A stretch of 64,000 nt of DNA from Cryptomeria japonica (lineage: Eukaryota; Streptophyta; Pinopsida; Cupressales; Cupressaceae): the NCBI RefSeq assembly GCF_030272615.1, contig NW_026728917.1:248001-312000 (forward strand), written 5' to 3'. Made by a program: the position numbers and the translations under genes. This document shows, piece by piece, positions 11,041 through 22,123 of the stretch. The notes below the pieces were generated by a model, which worked only from the letters and a program-made list of their open reading frames with translations, ran no database searches and was not told the DNA's origin. The first letter of the stretch is position 1, and the number at the start of each line of letters is the position of its first letter.

Positions 11041-12669
11041 CCATTCCCAAAACATGACAAGGAAAAAGCTAAAGCCATAGATGAGCAAACCAACTATACC
11101 AAAGAATCCTATAACTATGATTCAATTGTTGATCACATTTCAATGGACAATTATGTCTCTACCATTATCATCAAGGACAAAACGCATGAGAATTCTACCC
11201 AAAGACCCAAGGTTGTCCTGAAAGGAATTAGATCTTCTTCCGAACCTACCTCTTAGTGTAATGTTACAACTCATCGAGGAAAATTCACTTTACAAGGTGC
11301 TCCAGCTAAAAAGACTACTTCCTTATCAACCAAACTTGAGTATGACCTTGTAGAACAGTTAGGGAAGAAACCCACACCTATCTCCATCCTTGAACTTTTA
11401 CGCATATCCCCTGCACATAAGGCCATTCTTGACAAAACCTTGAGAGACACTTCCATCCCTATTGATCTAAACATGGACCAGTTTCAATCCTTGGTGGGAT
11501 ACCTTTCTGTTCCACACTCCCTTACATTCACAGAAGCTGATGACGCCTCTGTGAGCCAACCACATAATGCACCTTTACACATTGAAACCTTCCTACATAA
11601 ACATTGAATAAAGCGAGTCTTGATAGATGGAGGAGCAGGTCTAAACATTTGTACATTGAGCACTATCAAACAATTGGGATATTCTGATAAAGCTGTGAAT
11701 TCTACAAACAAAATTACCATCAAAGCATATGATGATGAAGAGCATTCATCCAAAGGCATAGTCACTTTACCTCTTAGAGTTGGGCCAATTACAAAAGATG
11801 AGGTTTGTCAAGTCCTTGACCTCGATCTCACATACAACATATTGCTAGGACGTCCATGGATTCATGAGATGAGCGCATTACCATCTACATACCATCGATG
11901 TATCAAGTTTTCACACAATGGAGTTGAAGTTATCATCAAAGCTGATCCTAACCCATTCATATATTGCAACAATCTATGACCTAGATCAGAAATAACAATC
12001 CCAATCAATTTAGAGGCTATTCCTTCATCAACTTATGTGGATCCAGAATCATTAAAGGCTTCTACATCCAAACAAATAGAGCTAAAAGAAAAATTCAAGA
12101 TTAAAGACATGAGATGTGGTGAGTATATCTGTCATGCTGATCAACTCCCACTATCTCCTAAGACATTCAGTCGACAGGAACAACCTACAAAAAATTTGCA
12201 ATGCCAAGGAATTGGGTGTGAACCACCTAGTGTTGTGGCTACTATGTCTGAATGCAAATCACCTCTAGTGCTGCAAGCAGCTCTTGATATCAATAGTCCT
12301 AAGAGTGGTTCCAACAAAGAATCTATTGAGCATATCACCAACCCTCTTGATAACTCACATAGCTTTACCATATCATCCACTTATTCCATTTCCAGTCCTC
12401 TCCCAGACTTGGATCAACAAGAATTACAAAAGCCCTTACTAATTGGGGATGAAAAATTAAGCCTTGAAAAGAAAAAACTAAAAGTGAAAACTAAAGAAAA
12501 GTCTTTTAGTTCAAATCAAAATCAAAAGCTATTGGACTCTGAAAAAATCAAGGTCAAGGATAAAAATCCTATGAAAGAAAAAGAACAAGAGTTGATCTCC
12601 CCTAATATCAAAATAACTGGGGGCAAAAGTTCTACAATTTTAAGTCAAAAAGCATACTTGTTGATCTGA
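11041..12669 (+). pseudogene. Ty3/gypsy gag-protease fragment, unit 1
   Basis: One frame, interrupted only by stops at 11254 (TAG), 11605 (TGA) and 11977 (TGA) and closed at 12667. A retropepsin-like domain is clear. An active-site motif VLIDGGAGLNI lies at about 11611-11643 (usually D[ST]G, here DGG), and the flap and C-terminal NILLGRPWIHEM...PSTYHRCIKF stretch at about 11836-11912 is typical of plant Tat/Athila-type proteases. The preceding stretch resembles the linker between capsid and protease. The capsid part of gag is missing, and so are reverse transcriptase, RNase H and integrase. A Lys/Ser-rich stretch follows to 12669. Non-functional. Confidence 0.75.
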
Positions 12670-12916
12670 AGTCTCTATCATGTCATGATACTTTCACTTC
12701 TTTTCACAAGCATAAGCCTTCATCACTCATCCACTTGTTCCACACATTCTTTCCCTTCTAGCAATACATCATGGACCTTTAAGGGAGCTTCCTTGAGGGA
12801 CTTTGTTATCAGGGATGCTGAAACTTCTTTAGGTGATTGTGGTATTGTTGCCTTTAAAAAAGAATCTTGTTATTACAATATTCAACATAATTATTAAATT
12901 GATACAAGAAGGATTT
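12670..12916 (+). other. Tail of the gypsy fragment and junction with the Cys/His-rich gene
   Basis: The gypsy frame stays open for another 70 codons after the stop at 12667 (to about 12895), so the element continues here without a recognisable domain. About 20 bases later the opposite-strand gene fragment ends at 12917. The element therefore stops abruptly next to, or in the 3' flank of, that gene. Confidence 0.4.
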
Positions 12917-13906
12917 CTAAATTGTCACCTCTTGGAGAGGCTTTTTTATGATGAAACCTTGTTCAAGTATGGTGGAGGACTGAAATGAGCTGCTGCACCC
13001 ATTTATCGTGCATTTGGTTGGACAATATTTCTCATTGCACTGATGTGCTTTATGGTTCAATTCAATCGCCACAGCACAGGGATTAATGCAGCTTGGAAGA
13101 GAGCATTTTCTGTTGCACATATGTTGAGGGGAATCGCACTTGTGCTGGCCAGGCTGCCCTGGCCACAGAGAACATTTCTCATTACAATTTGAAGATGTCT
13201 CATATAAGTAACAGCTCTGGCCACATGTATGATTTTTCCTTTTGCAATTGTGATTTCCTTCATGCCCTGCTAAATCCCCGCATAAGCTTAAGCTGTCTCC
13301 TTCTCGAGTACAATAACTGCAGTTTTCTGTACACAAATGACTCCCCATGCAAGAATGACGGTCACCATGCCCTTTCTCCATCACACATCTCCAGAAGCAA
13401 ACAGAACATTTGCATCCACAAACTGATAGTCCTTGCTTTACTTTGCCAAGAGCTACATTAGCCTCTAGCTGCAACCTTTGCTCCTCGTCATCATCACAGA
13501 AATCTGTGGTGTTTGAACTTATAGAAGACTCCCCGACAGCAACAGGAAAATCAGGAACTCCTTCCTGTGTGTTGAAATTATCCAAAACCCTTAATTCTTC
13601 ATTTGTATCTGTCACAGAAAGGCATCCCATGTGGACCGCAGACGTAAGATTTCTCCTCAGGATATCAACTGTCATAGCCACTCGCTTGCTGTCAATATCA
13701 GTCCAGTCCTTGGCTGCAATCTGAGCTATAATAAGCTTCAGATCCCTCATGAAGGTGAATCCACTGTAATAGCAAGAATCGATTCTTTATGTCACCGCTT
13801 CTGCTAGCTCACTCAGGCTCTCTCTATAATACTCAGATCTATTATAAGGAGCCATAGCAGCAATCTCGACCTTTCCGTCGTACATTTTAAAAATGAAATT
13901 GTTCAT
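12917..13906 (-). pseudogene. Cys/His-rich repeat gene fragment, probably VLIG/GBP-like GTPase C-terminus, unit 1
   Basis: One minus-strand frame of 330 codons from an ATG at 13906, with a single in-frame TAA at 13787-13789. Without it the downstream ATG at 13750 gives 277 residues. The first part (FKMYDGKVEIAAMAPYNRSEYY) resembles the linker after the GTPase domain in very large inducible GTPase/guanylate-binding-like proteins of plants and fungi. After an acidic stretch come at least three Cys/His modules of the form C-x3-C-x3-GHxxxH-x-C followed by HxC-x3-C (about residues 110-245 of the 277), which are likely zinc-binding. The N-terminal GTPase region is absent from the window. I am confident of the Cys/His repeats but only moderately of the family. 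It could also be the last exon of a longer gene whose other exons were not duplicated. Confidence 0.55.
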
Positions 13907-14127
13907 TTGTGCTTTCCTACACAATGATCCTGATAGTTGCATTTATAATTATCTGAAATTTAACTTTCATTAAATCAAAATAAAGAACTATTAGATCTTC
14001 ATACAACTTCGCTTCCACCGACTTTCTCAACAACAACTCAAACCAATCACACCTCCTTCCTGCCACTCCCGACAGGAACTTCGCTGCTTGCAGCTCTTGC
14101 TAAAAAAGGGTTTGGGTGGTACATCAT

Positions 14128-14257
14128 GGCGCTTGCTATGAGGCCCTTTAAACAGCACCCCATAGCTCCCTACTTCATAGGTTGCACGATGCTGCAGGAG
14201 GAGGCTAGGAAGTAGGGGGCCATGGGGTGCTGTTTAAAGGACCCCATAGCCAGCGCC
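14128..14257. repeat. Foldback hairpin with 49-bp arms, unit 1
   Basis: The left arm 14128-14176 and right arm 14209-14257 are inverted copies matching at 44 of 49 positions, around a 32-base loop. An exact 19-base core covers CCTTTAAACAGCACCCCAT. The element is GC-rich in an AT-rich setting. It could be a foldback MITE or a miRNA/siRNA-producing hairpin. I found no clear target duplication at its ends. Confidence 0.8.
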
Positions 14258-15190
14258 TAAAAACAGATGAGACGATATGTACGTACGGCTCATTAGGCAC
14301 ATTACCAAGTAAACACTATCATTAAAGTCTAGTTAAACTCCGTCAGTAGTTCGATCGTGCACACAGATCAACTTGATTGTTTTCCTGTGCATTAATGACC
14401 TTATTTCAGAGTTCACATGCCAAGCGATGCAACTAGCAACTGATGAAAATGATCCTGAGATCAACTTAGAGGTGTACTGTAAAAACACAGTTGTAAAGCA
14501 TCTGCATTTTGCAGGGATTTCTCACATGCGCAAAGTTGATAATTATAGCGCTTTCATCATTAAAGAGCCAAGTTCCACTAATTGACAAAATTGTCATGTG
14601 AGCTCTGAAACGAAGCCAAGTCCTGTAGAGAAAAACTGGTGAGTTGATATGTACGTACCGCTCAAATATGGAGTTTTGTTAGCGTGGCAAGGACATTTGG
14701 TTGCAGCAGAGCAATAGCACAAATGTTGTTCAGTTCAGTGTTTAAATGGTGATTTGCATTTTAGATAGTTCATTTATTATGCGGATGATAATGTTGAAGT
14801 AGTTATATTAAAGAATTGATCAGTATTTGTATAAAAGATTAATAATAGTTGTATGATAGACCTAAAACGGAAAAGTAATGAGCAATGTATTTGTGCATAG
14901 ATGATCATCTATTAGTTCTTCCGCACAATTTCAATAATATTTGAAGGTCTCTTAAACATTAGGTTATATATTTTATTGGAAATGTTTATTAAAATATTAA
15001 TATTTCATATTTTAATAAATTTGGTTCACATTTTATTATCAAATAATTGTAGAATTAAATAATATGGAGCCCTTTAACTTGCACATTCTAATCTTAAACC
15101 TAATAATCACCATTAAAGATTCCTACCTCATTCTTATACTCTTGCCTCTTGTCACTAATTACAAATCTCAATCTTCTAGCTACATTTACA
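14258..15190. other. Spacer with inverted and direct short repeats, unit 1
   Basis: No gene could be supported. A 19-base direct repeat GATATGTACGTAC[GC]GCTCA lies at 14274-14292 and 14646-14664. Inside it is an inverted pair, TTTCAGAGTTCACATG at 14404-14419 and its complement at 14595-14610 (15 of 16 matching). The nested symmetry suggests a small non-autonomous element of about 390 bases. The rest is AT-rich. Confidence 0.4.
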
Positions 15191-15459
15191 ATGACTAGGC
15201 TTAACTATATTAATTTGCAAGCGAGGATACAAACATACATCTTTGTCCATCTAGAATAAGTTGAAGAGTTATTGGAAGAGGAGACCATGATATAAGCATG
15301 ATCACTCTAGGCTATGGAAGTGGGAATGACTAGGCTTAACTATATTAATTTGCAGCGAGGATACAAACATACATCTTTGTCCATCTAGAATAAGTTGAAG
15401 AGTTATTGGAAGAGGAGACCATGATATAAGCATGATCACTCTAGGCTATGGAAGTGGGA
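15191..15459. repeat. 135/134-bp tandem duplication, unit 1
   Basis: Two adjacent copies, 15191-15325 and 15326-15459, start ATGACTAGGCTTAAC and end GAAGTGGGA. The one difference I see is a missing A in copy two (TTGCAAGCG against TTGCAGCG). Non-coding. Confidence 0.9.
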
Positions 15460-16206
15460 AATTTCAACCACACCAGCTACTTGAGCGATTCATAAATTAT
15501 GATTATGTGTGCCTATAGCCACTCCCAACCTCACTTCTTTCCTTGATTTGATCCTACCAAAACCAACATCCTACTATTTCTCATTCAATTCCACAATGAA
15601 ATATCAATTGTAAATACTACAATCATTATGTATAAATGATGTCATGTATCCATTTTCTAGTAAATTGTTTATAAATTGTGTTTTATTTACATACATGAAT
15701 TTAATGCTCCCTTACCTTCTATAGATCCTTTTGATATTGCAATTGAACTTAACCTAAATGTTTTATCATATCAATTGAGCACACATTTACATGATTGGTT
15801 TTATGTGGTAGTATTTTAAGTCATTTAATTGCATTCATTTTACATCTCTAATCCCTCAAACAATATTTCTTATTTAAGAATGTTAAAGGAGGATCAACAT
15901 AAAAAAATTGGATTTTGTGCACAAAAAACGAAAGATGAAATCATATTTGAGGGTCCTTGCTTACTATATTTGATCCTTGTATGGTTTTGAGAGGTTGAAC
16001 TAGAAAAACTTATCTCCTTGTGACATAATGAGAACTCTTCAAAAAAAAAAAAATGGCTAGTCTGTAGATATTCAAAGTAGTGAAAGCCAAGTTCCACATG
16101 GAAACAAGAAACAAAGTAGAACAAGTTACTACATATTGTTAAATATGTATTTATATGATGAGTTTATGGTCTTAGATCTAAGTTGGAGGTCTACACTTAG
16201 TAGGAG

Positions 16207-16210
<4 letters not shown>
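15460..16210. other. AT-rich spacer, unit 1
   Basis: No gene, RNA gene or recognisable element was found. A run of twelve A's lies at about 16041, and there is general AT richness. Confidence 0.5.

Positions 16211-16277
<67 letters not shown>
16211..16277. repeat. GA microsatellite, 67 bases, unit 1
   Basis: Uninterrupted AG dinucleotide run preceded by AGGAGGAGG. The matching run in unit 2 is 57 bases. This is the only length difference between the two units and should be a good marker for telling the copies apart. Confidence 0.97.
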
Positions 16278-16280
<3 letters not shown>

Positions 16281-17286
16281 TTTAATTAAAAGGTAGTTTC
16301 TTTTATCCTATAAATTTCAATTTAGATTTTGTAGTTTGAAATTTAATTTATTATATAAATAAAATTCAAAATACAATTATTAGTATTTTAATTATTATTT
16401 GTCTTAGACATTTTTAATTACATGTCTTAGATAGGTTGTTACATGCACGAAACCAGATCAAAGCCTTAGACGAGATGCTTAAGTCTTGAAGCCAAACAAT
16501 ATATATAAATAGATGTCGACTCATCCTATTTTTCAACTTCTTTAAGGTGGGTTGAATAGAATGATAAAACTTTCTAGACCTTTCAACCTTCCTTTTGATG
16601 CATTTTTTGATGAGTGGAACTAACATAATAGAACTTTCTAGACTATTCTGACTCTTCCTTCCTACATGGATCACACAACATAATACAACTTATTGTCCTA
16701 TGAGAATTCATTTTTCTGTGGATCGCCTAGCATGATATAGCTTGCTAGCTCGTAGAATCCATGTTACCTTGTTTCTCTCTCTCATAGATCACCCAACATA
16801 ACACAACTTGCTAGTCTATGGCATCCACGTTTTCTCATTTCTTCTCCCCATGAACTCATAGCTTTGCTAGTTGTTGGATCACAAGTTCATTATTTGATGC
16901 ATGCTCTTTCTCTTTCTAGGTGACTACTTGTGTTCTTGTAATAACATTCCGAGAATCAAATTAGTGGCTAAGACATTTTTATTTTTATTATTGAGGTCTC
17001 TTCAACTGGTTGACTTAGAGATTTTTGTTTTAGTACTAATCCCTTTGTTTTGTGTCTTTTGTCTTTGATTTCCTTTTTTTGACTTTTTTTATTTTGTCTT
17101 GTTTTGTGTTCCCTTGCATGTGTTTGGATGAGTAAAGATCTTAAGATTGGGGGCTTGGTTCCTCAAAATTAGTGATGGCTTATCTCTTTGTGATCTTGCT
17201 CCTATTTTCTCCTCTCTTTTTTCCTCATCTTTCTACTTTATCGTGAGTATTTGCATAAAATCGTACTCTTGTTAAAGTGGGGGATA
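16278..17286. other. AT-rich spacer with three imperfect ~60-bp repeats, unit 1
   Basis: No supported gene. At 16669, 16721 and 16787 three imperfect repeats of 52-66 bases begin GATCRCMYARCATRATA and continue with an ACTTGCTAG-like block and a CTATG block. Further decayed relatives precede them (ACTTTCTAGAC at about 16568 and 16634). Two G-rich runs (about 17147 and 17278) resemble polypurine tracts. Confidence 0.5.
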
Positions 17287-18119
17287 AACATAACATCGTA
17301 AATTGTAATCGATATAATTCACACCTCCTTCTTGTGGCCCTACTTTAGTTCATCCAATCCTAGTTCTTCCCTACACCTATTTTGGCTCATTTTACTTGAA
17401 ATTTTATGTCACCTAATTGCATGACCTAGTGGACCCCATCCTAGAATGTTGCTCTCCAAGATACAACCTTGTTTTTCCTATTTTGGGAGGAGAAGGGCGC
17501 TTGGGGGACCCCTATCTAGACCAGGATGTCTTGGGTGCCATGGTCCCCCTTAAACAAGTCCTAAATTAAATAGGACTGGGCACTATGCCTCCTCAATTTA
17601 TTTTTCTCCACATACCTCAATGTAACCATTGGAGGTAAGCCTTACTGGTAATTTACCAATGAAACTATATATAAAGGCATCCTATCAATTAAATTTGATT
17701 ATCATTTTCATACCCCATCATTTGTGCATACACCAATCATTTGTTATCAAGCATTCTTAAGCACTCAAGGTAGGATTTCATCCCACCATATTCTTAAAAC
17801 ATCATGGAGAAAATTGTATCATTCCTCATGCAAGCATGTATGTTCTATTAGGTCATGTTCATGTTATGTCAAGTCATGTTATTGCATTGACATATGTGAT
17901 CACATTCAAAGAGGATTGCACAATCAACTTCAATAAGTCATTACTGATTTGAGGTATTATGATATAGAATTTACTTTAGTATTTCAGTTACAAGTTGAAT
18001 TTAATTCAAGGCTTTATCTCTTGAACTGGGGTTTAACCTTTAAGGCAAATCCCCATCAACAACCCTATTTCTTTCTTTTTGTGTGAAGGGAATTATCTCA
18101 AGAGTTGTGATTGGGAAAT
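17287..18119 (+). mobile_element. Possible LTR-like segment, unit 1
   Basis: A stretch of about 830 bases is preceded by a polypurine-like AAAGTGGGGGA. It carries a TATA box (TATATATAAAGG) at about 17665-17676 and is followed by CTGGTACTAGTGTC, a loose match to a tRNA-Met primer-binding site. That is the layout of an LTR. No coding domain adjoins it and no partner LTR was found in the unit. Edges are uncertain and the call is tentative. Confidence 0.3.
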
Positions 18120-21100
18120 CTGGTACTAGTGTCAATGACAACGATCAGACTCAACTTTTGAAGGTGCAAAAAGTAGAGGACTAGGGTGATCAAATCCCCT
18201 CGATCTCATGAATTTTTGACAACCTTTCAATGATGGATTATGTATGTCATCCTAATTTGGAAAACATCCAGTCTATTTGCCCCTGATACTTGGAGGACTA
18301 GGGCAATCTGCTCCCTTAGTCTTGACAATTATGCCTAAATATTTCTTTGTAGGTTCTGATCCATTTTCCCACCTCAGATCTAAGTTTACATCTCTGCATG
18401 ATATCTAGAACATTATGTTACTATTATTCAATATCCATTTCTCATTATTTTTCCTAGATCTAGCATTACAACTTAACCCTAATTGCTATTCAAATTTAAC
18501 TCTAACAAGGTAAGGATTAACTTGATCCGAGTTTAGTTATTTCAGGATTGAATAAATTAAATTCCTTCCCTTGATGTGAGGTTGGTCCCAAGTGAAATTA
18601 GTGGCTTTATTATCAATCCAGGTGGTGAAACCCTAATTTATCAATACCTTACAATTTGTATAATTTAATTATATAGTTTTGAAGTAAGATTTTTTTCAAT
18701 GGTGACTTGCAATGGAAAAGATTATTTCTAAACCCAAAATGTGTTCCTAATTATATCAATAAAAATAGAACATTTTTCTAGTTGGGTATTCCCCCCAAAA
18801 AAATTCAGAAGGCTTCATTTCATTCTTTTTAGCATCCATTCTATTCTCTAAGAAACATTAACAACAAATTGCCAAAATGGTATCAAATTTATTTTGTATC
18901 AAATAATTTTTGTTGTTGTTGTTGTTTAAAAACTTATGTGAGGGTTTCGGATTTGTACTATTTAATGACCTATTTTTTGTTGTTGAAATGGAAGTATGAC
19001 AAATCTCCCAATATATGTCAGGAGAAGGGAGTAGTCTTGGATGGTTTGAAGTCATCAACCCAAGTACAAGATTACTTCATTATAGTATACAAGTGCTGAA
19101 ATATTTTCCCTTTAAAATTACGCTAGATGTAGGTAAATTTGAAAGGGAAGTAGGACAAATCTCTCGGAAAAATCACATGACATAAGAAGGGAGTAGGCTT
19201 GGATGGTTTGAAGTCATCAAACTAAGCACAAAATTTCTTCGCTATAGTATACAACAAAAAAAAGTTCTTGAGAGTTTCAAGTTCTCCACAAAAATGGACC
19301 CTAGGGGTTAATAATTCATAGATGAAAGATGTGAGAGATAAATGGAAGACCTTGATAAATAAATTACTAAGCAAAAATATCAATCTTGGACTCAAGAATA
19401 GTTGATCAAACAACCTCAAATAATGTACTAGGAAACATAATCAATCTTGAACTCAAGAATAGCTAAAGAAATCTACTTTAAAATCCACACTGCAAGTGTA
19501 CATAGAGAATTAGAGGCACCAATAAAAATTTAATTAGGCTACCATGAGAAGATGGGCCATAAGAAAAAAAGAAAAAATTTTAGGGCAGGGAATTATAAAA
19601 TTTTGGTGTTGGAAATGGTATACTATTGAAATATTAGAAGTTTTGTTTGGTTATAATTACTCCTATAAAAATAGATTTAGATGTGCTATTGGGAGCATAT
19701 AATGGCTCGAATTAAAAAAAATTAAATTTATCAGATCTTAAAATCTAATTTTTAATATTTTTATATACATGTATATGTACAAAAGGAAAATAAACCTTTT
19801 CAAATTTTGATCTAGGCTATTCAAATCTAATGGTACAAATTAATCTAGATTAGTAAACAATAGTTGTGTTCTAGTGTCAATTTAGAATAGAAAAATAAGC
19901 ATCAAAAGAAACATGATGGATAATGATACTTAGTTTTATAATTAATGTGATGGAATAAATTTAATTTAAAACTAGCTTTGATGATTTTATATAAAAAATT
20001 AAATACTTTCTTTGTGTCTTGTATCTATTATTGTGGGTTTAGACACAAATTTTCTTAGTAAAATTTATTACCCAATGCTATTACAATGAACCTCTTAAAA
20101 TATATTAGCAAATCACAAAGTACAGAAATAATTGCACAAAATTGAGACAAAACATATATTAATATATTGAATTAAGAAAATTTTCAATGTAGAACATCAT
20201 TGGTCTCTTTGAGGGGGCAATATCATGAGTTCATGCTTGCAACAATAAAATTCATAAATGACTATAGTAGTATACATACGCTCTACATGTACTAATTTTA
20301 CCTAATACGTGGTTATTATTTTCAAACATGTGAGATTAACTAACATAGGAAAAGAGATGATTTACAAAGCGTATATATCCAATTCTTTCCTTATGTATAC
20401 CTCAATGCAAAAGTAATTATTTAATAAAATAGTTAGGACTATGGTTCCTTATATGCCCTCACTCTTAAACGAGGATTTATTATCAAATCTTGAGATGAGA
20501 ATTTTTTTGTTGCCTTTCGAAGAGTGATTAGACCACATTACATATTTGTGTTGCATAGCATGCTACTAGAAGAGAACTTAAATTATAATGTAGATTTGTA
20601 TTTGGTATGAATGACAATCAAGTATACATTCTGGTGCCAAGAGCATAAATCCCTTCATATCAAACACAGGTAATGTACCAACTAAGCGTGAATACACTAG
20701 AAAATATTCATCTTAAAAACAAAAATGGATTACTCCCTTCATATCAAACATAGGTAATGTACCAACTAAGCGTGAATACACTAGAAAATATTCATCTTAA
20801 AAAAAAAAATGGATTACTAGGTGGAACTTGGAGGAAAGAGAAAGCTCCAATTTGTATGCCATAGATTTAATATTTTTGTAAAAAAATGTAGGTCCCATGA
20901 ATCATTTGTGCTCGTTTTTATTTAATCTTCAACTTTAGGGAAGATTATTTATATACAGTTAGATGCAAAAAGGACCATTTCATCAATGTCAAAATTTTAT
21001 TTGGAGTAATCTTGATTGTTTTTTACTTCATATGTAAATATATGTGATCTAAAAATAATCCTTAAGGGTTTATATAATTGTGTCATGTGTGTGAAGGGTG

Positions 21101-21454
21101 GAATCCATGACTTGTACTTCGGAACTACTTGGTATATATATTTGGATAGATAGGGGATATTGTCCATTCATAGCTTGGTTATGGTGTTGAAAATTATATT
21201 ATAAAACCATTCTACACGTGGTAACTGTTTTGTCTAACATTGTTTATTATACACAAAGAAATCAAAATGGGTCTTCAAGAACTTATCAATAAATTTTGAT
21301 TGGTCATCTAATTATGAATGATGTGCACACCACATCTTGAGATATGTACTATTGTTATAGATGTGTTGGACACATTGACTAATGAGAGTTTAATAATATA
21401 AAATATAAAATTAATAATTAATTGTGGTGCATCTTGGAATATTCGACATCATAA
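18120..21454. other. AT-rich spacer, unit 1
   Basis: No gene or recognisable coding relic was found on either strand. It contains a diverged direct repeat of about 100 bases at 18994-19092 and 19146-19253 (sharing GGATGGTTTGAAGTCATCAA and TATAGTATACAA), an 84-bp tandem duplication (20651-20818), and (TTG)n and poly-A tracts. Confidence 0.5.
20651..20818. repeat. 84-bp tandem duplication, unit 1
   Basis: Two adjacent 84-base copies (20651-20734 and 20735-20818) start CCCTTCATATCAAAC. They differ at 20667 (C, against T at the matching place in copy two) and at one base of the A-run. In unit 2 both copies carry T, so the C is either a new mutation in unit 1 or was corrected in unit 2. Confidence 0.92.
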
Positions 21455-22123
21455 TGGGTTAAATATTAATTCTAGCAAGACCCATCAATGCAGTGGCATC
21501 CACAAATTGGAGATAAGCATATGGATGAAGGCGATCACCCCAATTCCAACCCTAAATTAAACCTTGCCGAACACAAGACTTGATAAATTTACCGAGACCC
21601 TCTACCATGAGAGTGAATAAGAATTGGGAAAGAGGTTCCCCTTGTCGAAGACCTCTGCATGCACCAAATAAATCCATGGGCTCACTGTTAATAAGGGCTG
21701 CAAATGAAGCCATTCAATTTTGAAGCCAAAGGCAATAAGCACTTTATAAAGGAATTTTCATTTGACTCTAACATAAGCTTTGGCTATATCCAATTTAATA
21801 AACATAGCCTTCTCCTTAGATATCTCCATAGAATGAATGGCTTCTGATGCTATAAAAATCTCATCCAAAATTTGCCTTCCAACCCCAAAACCATGTTGCT
21901 CTTCTGAAATAAGTTTATTGAGCCATGACTTGAGCCTTTCAACAATCAGTTTAGTGATTGTTTTATGAACCACGTTACAAAAGGCTATAGGATCGAAAGA
22001 ACTCAGAGAATTTTCTCCCTCCTTCTAAGGTATGAGAGCAAGGAAAGTAGCGTTCATATCCCTGAGCTTCTGTTTATTTATATAAGACTCCCACACCACC
22101 TTCAAAATATCCAACTTAATTAT
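21455..22123 (-). pseudogene. LINE reverse-transcriptase relic, 3' part, unit 1
   Basis: Non-LTR retrotransposon ORF2 on the minus strand, downstream of the copia insertion. Readable motifs in order are WESYINKQKLRDMNATFLALIP, an E-EQHGF-GR segment (about 21870-21910), FIKLDIAKAY (about 21775-21800), RGLRQGEPLS (about 21626-21656) and a catalytic block at about 21487-21507 that reads QFVDATALMG. The catalytic pair is usually [YF]xDD; here the second Asp is Ala. There are several stops and at least one frameshift. The 5' continuation lies at 25574-25925 beyond the copia element. Confidence 0.8.
22119..22123. repeat. Target-site duplication ATTAT, left of copia element
   Basis: ATTAT at 22119-22123 matches ATTAT at 25569-25573 on the other side of the copia element. 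Five bases is the usual Ty1/copia duplication length. Taking out the element and one copy joins the LINE frame without a shift. Confidence 0.85.

Noticed and set aside
13093-13461. Plus-strand open frame of 122 codons
   Set aside because: It is the complement of the Cys/His-repeat frame and has no motif of its own.
14373-14585. Frame of about 58 codons after an acceptor-like TTATTTCAG
   Set aside because: There is no ATG, no recognisable domain and no partner exon, and it sits between short inverted repeats. It is not enough to call an exon.
16414-16674. Minus-strand open frame of 86 codons, basic in composition
   Set aside because: It overlaps the imperfect ~60-bp repeats, has no domain, and is of a length expected by chance in this composition.
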